Source of the DNA: an uncultured Collinsella sp. | GTDB taxonomy: Bacteria; Actinomycetota; Coriobacteriia; Coriobacteriales; Coriobacteriaceae | Direction: 5' to 3' | DNA: 11,251 bases | NCBI GenBank assembly: GCA_900553935.1 | Contig: USFK01000032.1 | Coordinates: forward strand, 1-11,251 | Shown: in pieces, positions 5,767-11,251 of the stretch | Layout: each line of letters begins with the position of its first letter | Numbering within the stretch: position 1 is the stretch's first letter | Notes under the pieces: generated by a model | Seen by the model: the letters and a program-made list of their open reading frames with translations, nothing else | What the model was told of the DNA's origin: nothing | The model's database searches: none | Translations under genes and position numbers: made by a program

Positions 5767-8700
5767 ATGGACGCCATTAACGATTGGGAAAACCAAGCGC
5801 TCACCCACAGGAACCGCCTGGCACCCCATGCGTACTTTATGGGCTACGAGACCGCCGATCTCGCCGCTACGTACAGCCGCGAGCTGTCGCGCGGATTTGT
5901 CCAGCTGTCCGGCTCGTGGCAGTTCCGCCTCTTTGAGGGCCCCGCTGCCGTCTCCAACGAGGAGCTCTCCACGTACAAGCCCGAGTGGGATCACGTGGAG
6001 GTTCCGCACCTGTGGCAGGTGGACGGCTATGGCAACCTTGCCTACACCGACGAGGGTTTCCCGTTCCCGGTGGACCAGCCGTTCGTTCCCTCCGACGACC
6101 CCACGGGCGTCTACCAGCGCATCGTCAACCTTCCCGCCGTGCCTGCCGGCGCTCGCGAGATCATTCGCTTCGACGGCATCGAGAGCTATGGCGAGCTGTA
6201 CGTCAACGGCAAGTTTATCGGCATGACCAAGGGTTCGCGCCTGTCTGCCGAATTTGACGTGACCGACGCGCTCGTCGAGGGCGACAACCTGTTTGCGGTC
6301 AAGGTCCTGCAGTACAGCGATGGCAGCTATATCGAGGATCAGGACATGTGGTGGGCCTCGGGCATCTTCCGCGATGTGTACCTTATGCAGCGTCCCGCCG
6401 CGCACCTGGTCGACTTTAGGTTCCGCACGCACCGCGAGGGCGATGCCGCTCTAATCACGCTCGATACGGTGGCCGAGGGAGCTACCCGCGTTGTGTATAC
6501 GCTCAGCGATGGCCAGAATGTGGTGGCTACGGGTGAGTGCGTCGACGGTCATGCCGAGTGCAGCGTGACCGATGCCCACTTCTGGAATCCCGAGGACCCC
6601 TTCCTCTATGACCTTACGTTTGAGGTCTACGACGGTGACGAGGTCAGCGAGTATGTTCCGCATCGCCAGGGCCTTGCCGAGGTGACGGTCGAGGGCAATC
6701 ATATCTACCTCAACGGCACCTACTTCAAGATGCATGGCGTCAACCGCCACGATCACGACGATCACAAGGGCCGCGCCGTGGGCCTCGATCGCATGCGCCG
6801 CGACCTGGAACTCATGAAGCAGCACAACATCAACGCGGTGCGCACATCCCACTACGCCAACGACCCGCGCTTCTACGAGCTGTGCGATGAGTATGGCATC
6901 ATGCTGGTCGCCGAGACCGATATGGAGAGCCACGGCTTCGAGAATATCGGCAACATCGCCCTGGTCACCGACGACCCTGCCTGGGAGCCGGCCTACGTCG
7001 ACCGCATTGAGCGCCTGGTGATGCAGGAGCGCAACCACGCCTGCATCATTATGTGGTCGATGGGCAACGAGAGCGGCTATGGCTGCAACATCCGCGCGAT
7101 GTACGCCAAGGCTCACGAGCTCGATGATCGTCCGGTCCATTACGAGGAGGACCGCAACGCCGATACCGTCGACGTCATTTCCACGATGTACTCCCGTGTG
7201 TCGCAGATGAACGACTTTGGTGAGCATCCGTTCCCCAAGCCGCGCATCAACTGCGAGTACGGCCACTCCATGGGCAATGGCCCCGGAGGCCTGTCCGAGT
7301 ACCAGGAGGTCTTCGATCGCTGGGATTGCATCCAAGGCCAGTTTATCTGGGAATGGTGCGACCACGGTTTGGCTGCTGTGACCGAGGACGGCGTTGCCTA
7401 CGATATGTATGGTGGCGACAACGGCGATTACCCCAACAACAGCAACTTCTGCATCGATGGCATGGTGTTCCCCTGGCAGCAGCCGAGCCCAGGCCTTACC
7501 GAGTACGGACAGGTCATCTGCCCGGTCCGCATGGCTTATGACGCCGAGGCAGGCGAGCTGACCGTCACCAACAAGCGTTGGTTCACCACCCTCGAGGATG
7601 TCTGCCTGTCGGCCGAGACCCTGGTGGACGGCGACGTGGTCTGCCGCAAGACGCTCATGCCCGGTGCGGTTGCCCCCGGCGAGTCCGTCCAGCTTCCGCT
7701 GGTGATTCGCGAGGCCGCGGTAGGCGAGACCCTGCTGACCGTGCGCGCCTACACCATGGCGGCTCACGCCTGGTGCGAGCCGATGTTCCAACTGGGCGCA
7801 AGCCAGTTTGCCATCGCCAACCATCCGGCGCCGGCCATCGCGGCCCCCGCTCGTCCTGAGCTTACGGTTGAGGAGACCGAGCAGGAGATCCGCATCCACT
7901 CCCTCAACGGCGAGCTGACCTTCAGCAAAGTCAACGGTACCGTGAGCGAGTGGAAGGCATCCGGCCGCGACGTAATGGCCTCTGGTCCCCAGGTTGGTTT
8001 TTGGCATCCGCTCGTCGATAACCATGCCCAGGAGTATGACTCACTGTGGAAGGACAACTTCATCGATGTGATGCAGACGTCTACCCGCAAGGTTTCTTGG
8101 AAGCAGGATGGCAATGCGGTCGTCGTTACCGTGAGCCAGCGTATCGCTCCTCCCGTCCGCGCGTTCGGCATGCGCGTCGAGCTCGTCTACACCGTGCTTC
8201 CGAGCGGTCGCGTCGACCTCAAGGTTTCCGGCGAGCCCTACGGCGATTACTCGGATATCATCCCGCGCATCGGCATCTCCTTCGAGGTCCCCGGTTGCGA
8301 CCGTGCTGTCGAGTGGTATGGCCACGGCCCGGGCGAGAACTATCCGGACTCGTTGCGCGCCAACCCGGTCGGTCATTACCGCACTACGGTCGACGACATG
8401 TTCACGCCGTATGTCATGCCCCAGGATTGCGCTAACCGCGAGGGCACCCGCTGGGTTGCCCTGCGCTCCAGCCATGGCGACGGCGTGCTGGTGACTCGTC
8501 CGGTCGATGCCGCCTCCAACCCGTTCTCGTTCTCGGCATGGCCCTATAGCTGCGAGGCCATCGATAACGCCAAGCACGTCTACGACCTTGTCAAGGGTGA
8601 CACGGTCACGGTCAACATCAACGACCAACTGCTCGGCCTTGGCTCCAACTCTTGGGGTTCCGAGGTACTCGATTCCTACCGCACCCGTTTTGAGAGCTTC

Positions 8701-8775
8701 AGCTTTGAGGTGTCCCTGCGACCGCTGACGTCTGCCGATCTGGCTCAGGCGCTGGCACCCATTGAGGAGGCATAA
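5767..8775 (+). CDS. ebgA: Ebg-type beta-galactosidase large subunit (GH2)
   Basis: Hydrolyses terminal beta-galactosides such as lactose; no signal peptide, so it acts inside the cell. The 1002 residues follow the E. coli LacZ/EbgA plan: sugar-binding jelly roll (about 45-215, with YTDEGFPFP and EDQDMWWASGIFRDV), Ig-like domain (217-305), TIM barrel (about 307-600), a second Ig-like domain and the C-terminal small-chain beta-sandwich with WYGHGPGENYPDS and LLGLGSNSWGSEVLDS. The acid/base is Glu435 in SMGNESGYG and the nucleophile is Glu497 in NCEYGHSMGNGPGG; the magnesium ligands Glu387 and His389 are present in ESHG. Long stretches such as CNIRAMYAKAHELDD and YGDYPNNSNFCIDGM resemble EbgA more than LacZ. 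The ribosome site AAGGAG lies 7 bases before ATG. It is translationally coupled to ebgC. Substrate preference cannot be read from sequence. Confidence 0.96.
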   Translation: MDAINDWENQALTHRNRLAPHAYFMGYETADLAATYSRELSRGFVQLSGSWQFRLFEGPAAVSNEELSTYKPEWDHVEVPHLWQVDGYGNLAYTDEGFPFPVDQPFVPSDDPTGVYQRIVNLPAVPAGAREIIRFDGIESYGELYVNGKFIGMTKGSRLSAEFDVTDALVEGDNLFAVKVLQYSDGSYIEDQDMWWASGIFRDVYLMQRPAAHLVDFRFRTHREGDAALITLDTVAEGATRVVYTLSDGQNVVATGECVDGHAECSVTDAHFWNPEDPFLYDLTFEVYDGDEVSEYVPHRQGLAEVTVEGNHIYLNGTYFKMHGVNRHDHDDHKGRAVGLDRMRRDLELMKQHNINAVRTSHYANDPRFYELCDEYGIMLVAETDMESHGFENIGNIALVTDDPAWEPAYVDRIERLVMQERNHACIIMWSMGNESGYGCNIRAMYAKAHELDDRPVHYEEDRNADTVDVISTMYSRVSQMNDFGEHPFPKPRINCEYGHSMGNGPGGLSEYQEVFDRWDCIQGQFIWEWCDHGLAAVTEDGVAYDMYGGDNGDYPNNSNFCIDGMVFPWQQPSPGLTEYGQVICPVRMAYDAEAGELTVTNKRWFTTLEDVCLSAETLVDGDVVCRKTLMPGAVAPGESVQLPLVIREAAVGETLLTVRAYTMAAHAWCEPMFQLGASQFAIANHPAPAIAAPARPELTVEETEQEIRIHSLNGELTFSKVNGTVSEWKASGRDVMASGPQVGFWHPLVDNHAQEYDSLWKDNFIDVMQTSTRKVSWKQDGNAVVVTVSQRIAPPVRAFGMRVELVYTVLPSGRVDLKVSGEPYGDYSDIIPRIGISFEVPGCDRAVEWYGHGPGENYPDSLRANPVGHYRTTVDDMFTPYVMPQDCANREGTRWVALRSSHGDGVLVTRPVDAASNPFSFSAWPYSCEAIDNAKHVYDLVKGDTVTVNINDQLLGLGSNSWGSEVLDSYRTRFESFSFEVSLRPLTSADLAQALAPIEEA

Positions 8776-8778
8776 GTC

Positions 8779-9234
8779 ATGCATGTCTTTAACTCGCGCG
8801 CCGATTTCGACGCTCAGATGAAGTCTGTCAAGAAGTGGATGCGTACCGGTCAGGCGCTCGATGGTGTTGCCGACCTGCAGCACGATGTGGCGTACTCCAT
8901 CGGCGACTCGTTGGTGTACTGGTGGGTGAACGCCCACGAGGCAGTTACCGCCGATCTGGTCGGTCACCGTCGCTACCATGCCGTGCTCGCCCCGCTCGAC
9001 GGCGACCTGACTGTCGAGGTTGCCCCCAAGGCAGGCCTCACCTGCACCCGCGCATACAGCGATATCGACGATCGTGAGCGCTTTGAGGGTGCGGGGGAGA
9101 CCGTGACGATTCCCGCCGGTGGCGTTGCCGTCGTCGAGATCGACGAGGCCTACCGTGTCGTGGCCGATGCCGCGGATCCCCGCGTCGTGGTACTGCACGT
9201 GACGGTTGAAGGTTACTCCTTCCCCAACAAGTAG
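8779..9234 (+). CDS. ebgC: EbgC-type beta-galactosidase small subunit (YhcH/YjgK/YiaL family)
   Basis: A 151-residue cupin-like protein. In E. coli, EbgC (149 residues) binds EbgA and is needed for its full activity. Shared features seen here are KKW near residue 20, DVAYSIGDSLVYWWV (36-50), GHRRYHAVLAPLDG (62-75), ERFEGAGETVTIPAGG (100-115), IDEAYRVV (121-128) and a closing VTVEGYSFPNK. It starts 3 bases after the ebgA stop, with GAGGAGG (8764-8770) inside the end of ebgA, so the two subunits are probably made in step. The same family also includes sialic-acid and alginate enzymes, but the EbgA neighbour and these motifs make EbgC the clear choice. There is no signal peptide. Confidence 0.93.
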   Translation: MHVFNSRADFDAQMKSVKKWMRTGQALDGVADLQHDVAYSIGDSLVYWWVNAHEAVTADLVGHRRYHAVLAPLDGDLTVEVAPKAGLTCTRAYSDIDDRERFEGAGETVTIPAGGVAVVEIDEAYRVVADAADPRVVVLHVTVEGYSFPNK

Positions 9235-9320
9235 TATTCGTCCGTTTGGGCGTTTGCTTCGCGCCGTTAAGGGGGATGGCTTTGTTGACTCCCTTTTCCC
9301 CATTCCCCTTAGCAGGTGCG

Positions 9321-9355
9321 CCGTCCACGATTGCGCTTGCAGTCCGGACGGTTTT
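9321..9355 (+). terminator. Possible attenuator or weak terminator between ebgC and the permease
   Basis: CCGTCC (9321-9326) pairs with GGACGG (9346-9351), followed directly by TTTT (9352-9355). The loop of 19 bases is long and the stem short. Upstream, AAGGGGGA near 9268-9276 could pair with either of two C-rich runs (around 9292-9299 or 9304-9311), so alternative folds exist. It would let part of the transcripts stop before the permease. A TATAAC box (9364-9369) just downstream might start a separate transcript but has no clear -35. Confidence 0.35.
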
Positions 9356-9387
9356 AGATGAGATATAACGGATGATTGGGAGGGCTT

Positions 9388-10851
9388 ATGAGCTCTGAAA
9401 AACGAGGAACGATTGGTTCGTTCGCTCTGCTGGGCATGACGGTCGCCGCCGTGTTCGGTATCAAGAACATCATCAACAACAACGCGGCCATCGGCTTGGC
9501 AGCTGCGCCGTCGTTCTTCTTCGCCACGCTTTTGTACTTTGTCCCCTATACCCTGGTTACCGCCGAGTTCGTCGGCCTTAACAAGGACTCCGAGTCGGGC
9601 GTGTACGCCTGGGTCAAGACCTCGATGGGCGGCCGCTGGGCATTCCTGACGGCGTTTAGCTACTGGTTCGTTAACCTGTTCTACTTTGCGTCCGTCCTGC
9701 CTAACGTCATCATTTACGCGAGCTACGTGTTCTTTGGTGCCAATGCCGAGCTCTCGCAGCTGTGGATCACCATTATCGAGATCGTCGTCTTTGCTATCGC
9801 CACGTGGGTTTCGACCAAGGGCGCTAAGTGGATCGGCTCCATTTCCTCCTTCGGCTCGACCGCGGCTCTCGGCCTGACTGCCGTGTTCATCTTGCTGTCC
9901 CTGGCTGCTGCCTTTGGCGGCGTCGAGTTCGCTACGGCTCCTACCCCCGCTAACATGGCTCCCGACACGACCAACTTCGCAACTATGTGGGGCTTCTTCG
10001 GTACGCTTGCCTGGATCATCCAGGGCGTTGGCGGCGCTGAGTCTGTCGGCGTGTTCCTTAACGACCTTAAGGGTGGCGTCAAGGCCTTCGTGCGCACCGT
10101 CGTTATCGCCGGCCTGACCATCGGCCTTCTGTATGCAGGCGCTTCGCTGCTGGTCAACCTGTTCATTCCCGAGGGCGGCGTTGCCATCTCCACCGGTATC
10201 TTCGACGTATTCGGCGCTGTCTTTGCCCACTTTGGCATTCCCATGGAAGTGTCCACGCGCGTCATTGGCCTGATCCTTCTCGCTGCCACGCTGGGCTCCC
10301 TCATGATGTGGACCTCTGCTCCCATCAAGGTCTTCTTCACCGAGATCCCCAAGGGCGTCTTTGGTAGCAAGATCGTCGAGCTCAACGAGCACGGCATTCC
10401 TGCCCGCGCTGCCTGGCTGCAGTTTGCCATCGTCGTCCCCATCCTGATCATCCCGGCCCTGGGCTCCGGCAACCTAGACGACCTGCTCATGATCGTCACC
10501 AACATGACGGCTGCCACCGCTCTGCTCCCGCCGCTGCTGATCCTGCTTGCCTACTTTATGCTGCGCAAGAACTTCGACGCTGCTCCCCGTGGCTTCCGCA
10601 TGGGTTCGCGTACCTTTGGCCTGGCCATTGCTGCATTCCTGCTTGTGGTCTTCTGCTTCGTGCTTATCTGCGGCACCATCCCGCTCGATCAGCCTCTGTG
10701 GCTGACACTGGTCTACAACGTTGGCGGTGTAGTTATCTTCCTGGGCCTTGCCGTGATGTGGTACAACCGCTACATCAACCGCCTGCGCGAGACCGATCCC
10801 GAGGCTGCCGAGAGCGAGCTTCGCCCCTCCGTCCTCGACATGATGGAGTAG
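9388..10851 (+). CDS. APC-superfamily permease of the ebg locus
   Basis: A 487-residue inner-membrane transporter with about twelve hydrophobic spans (first near 10-30, last near 438-460). The pattern ESGVYAWVKTSMGGRWAF (69-86) and GVGGAESVGVFLNDLKGG (213-230) are the usual APC signatures around spans 3 and 6. It looks closest to the glutamate/GABA-antiporter-like and YgjI-like branches. The family moves amino acids or amines, yet this gene follows ebgAC on the same strand and is closed by the same terminator. Its cargo is therefore open: a galactoside, an aminoacylated or amino sugar, or an unrelated amino acid. ATG 9388 is used; an in-frame TTG 9376 is less likely because the GGGAGGG ribosome site (9378-9384) lies after it. 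It is 153 bases from ebgC, with a possible attenuator between them. Confidence 0.88.
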   Translation: MSSEKRGTIGSFALLGMTVAAVFGIKNIINNNAAIGLAAAPSFFFATLLYFVPYTLVTAEFVGLNKDSESGVYAWVKTSMGGRWAFLTAFSYWFVNLFYFASVLPNVIIYASYVFFGANAELSQLWITIIEIVVFAIATWVSTKGAKWIGSISSFGSTAALGLTAVFILLSLAAAFGGVEFATAPTPANMAPDTTNFATMWGFFGTLAWIIQGVGGAESVGVFLNDLKGGVKAFVRTVVIAGLTIGLLYAGASLLVNLFIPEGGVAISTGIFDVFGAVFAHFGIPMEVSTRVIGLILLAATLGSLMMWTSAPIKVFFTEIPKGVFGSKIVELNEHGIPARAAWLQFAIVVPILIIPALGSGNLDDLLMIVTNMTAATALLPPLLILLAYFMLRKNFDAAPRGFRMGSRTFGLAIAAFLLVVFCFVLICGTIPLDQPLWLTLVYNVGGVVIFLGLAVMWYNRYINRLRETDPEAAESELRPSVLDMME

Positions 10852-10898
10852 CGGCTAGGATTAATCTGCGGCTGTGGAATAAATCGATTCCCTTTCCT

Positions 10899-10928
10899 AA
10901 GGAGGGGCCTTACGAGGCCCCTCCTTTT
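10899..10928 (+). terminator. Strong intrinsic terminator ending the ebg operon
   Basis: AAGGAGGGGCCT (10899-10910) and AGGCCCCTCCTT (10915-10926) form a perfect 12-bp stem closed by a TACG tetraloop of the stable UNCG class, followed by TTTT. It lies 47 bases after the permease stop. Confidence 0.95.
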
Positions 10929-11145
10929 GTGTTTTGGGACATGGTTTTGGACCCCGTGGTCAAAAAATGCCAAATATGAGTACTGTTGCAAAAGAGGTGT
11001 CATATTTTTCGGCCCGTTCTGAGCGAAAATGGGCTCAAAATCAATTTATCTAACCCCCTTTAAAGGGCGTTTGACGGCTTTCAACGGTGGCGCGCGCAGA
11101 CGTGGTGTAAGAGCGTCCTGAGGTCCGTCGCTGCAAGTCCCGATA
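10929..11145. other. AT-rich non-coding block with hairpin and palindrome, possible dispersed repeat
   Basis: No gene is visible. The stretch is markedly AT-richer than its surroundings. At 11004-11041 an imperfect hairpin forms from ATTTT plus GCCCGTT on the left and AATGGGC plus AAAAT on the right. At 11056-11067 CCCTTTAAAGGG is a perfect palindrome, extended to AAC/GTT at its ends after one C-C mismatch on each side. A 28-codon frame at 10967-11053 lacks a ribosome site. The contrast in composition suggests an inserted or repeated element, but the copy number cannot be known from one window. Confidence 0.45.
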
Positions 11146-11251
11146 TTACTCCTTCTTTAGACCGCGCCTCTCGACTATCTCGTCCACGATCTCCTTGGCG
11201 CGCCGCCCGAGCGCGCGGCGCCTCCCCTCCGTCGGGGCCTGCCTGTCCGCG
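11146..11251 (-). CDS. C-terminal end of an unidentified protein (partial)
   Basis: A minus-strand frame enters from the right edge and runs 34 codons to TAA at 11146-11148. The visible tail is basic and probably helical: ADRQAPTEGRRRALGRRA followed by KEIVDEIVERRGLKKE. Third-position GC is high, as expected of a real gene here. Codons include AGG three times, ATA, CTA and CGG, which are rare in the core genes of this window and suggest a transferred or mobile-element gene. I do not recognise the family. It converges on the ebg operon. Confidence 0.4.
   Translation of the reverse strand, partial: ADRQAPTEGRRRALGRRAKEIVDEIVERRGLKKE

Noticed and set aside
6451..8025. 524-codon minus-strand frame opposite ebgA
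   Set aside because: Antisense shadow of an unmistakable GH2 enzyme; no ribosome site or domain pattern.
8041..10392. 783-codon minus-strand frame opposite ebgA, ebgC and the permease
   Set aside because: It spans three well-supported genes and an intergenic gap, has shadow-type composition and shows no family motifs.
10967..11053. 28-codon plus-strand frame in the AT-rich block
   Set aside because: No ribosome site before the ATG, and its sequence coincides with a hairpin; more likely non-coding.

Overview
The window is high-GC chromosomal DNA, very probably from a gut actinobacterium of the Coriobacteriia (Collinsella or a close relative). This rests on codon use (Arg almost only CGC/CGT in the core genes), AAGGAG-type ribosome sites, and the mix of lar nickel-pincer genes with an Ebg-type beta-galactosidase locus. 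It is a judgement from the sequence alone, not a database result.

Left third, minus strand (1-2211): serB (phosphoserine phosphatase), then larB and the start of larC, which make the nickel-pincer nucleotide cofactor of lactate racemase-type enzymes. A perfect 11-bp inverted repeat lies between serB and larB. The larC reading frame is abnormal. After about 115 residues of genuine LarC ending in the His-rich stretch, it runs in frame into the middle of a 4-alpha-glucanotransferase (MalQ) with different codon use, then leaves the window. This is either an assembly chimera or a real recombination scar.

Centre, plus strand (2340-4313): aspS (aspartyl-tRNA synthetase) with its own leader and a strong terminator.

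Right half (4375-10928): a self-contained beta-galactoside locus. A LacI-family repressor (minus strand) diverges from ebgA, ebgC and an APC-superfamily permease, closed by a strong terminator. Three identical 14-bp copies of an operator with core CAACCGGTTG lie upstream of ebgA, 45 and 42 bp apart, overlapping the likely -35 and start site. The repressor probably senses a galactoside and releases this promoter; EbgA with EbgC hydrolyses the sugar. The permease is the puzzle, because its family normally moves amino acids or amines, yet as I remember it E. coli ebgAC is also followed by an APC-type gene.

Right edge (10929-11251): an AT-rich non-coding block with an imperfect hairpin and a palindrome, possibly a dispersed repeat, then the C-terminal end of an unidentified minus-strand gene with atypical codons. 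I see no CRISPR array, tRNA, rRNA or intact mobile element.
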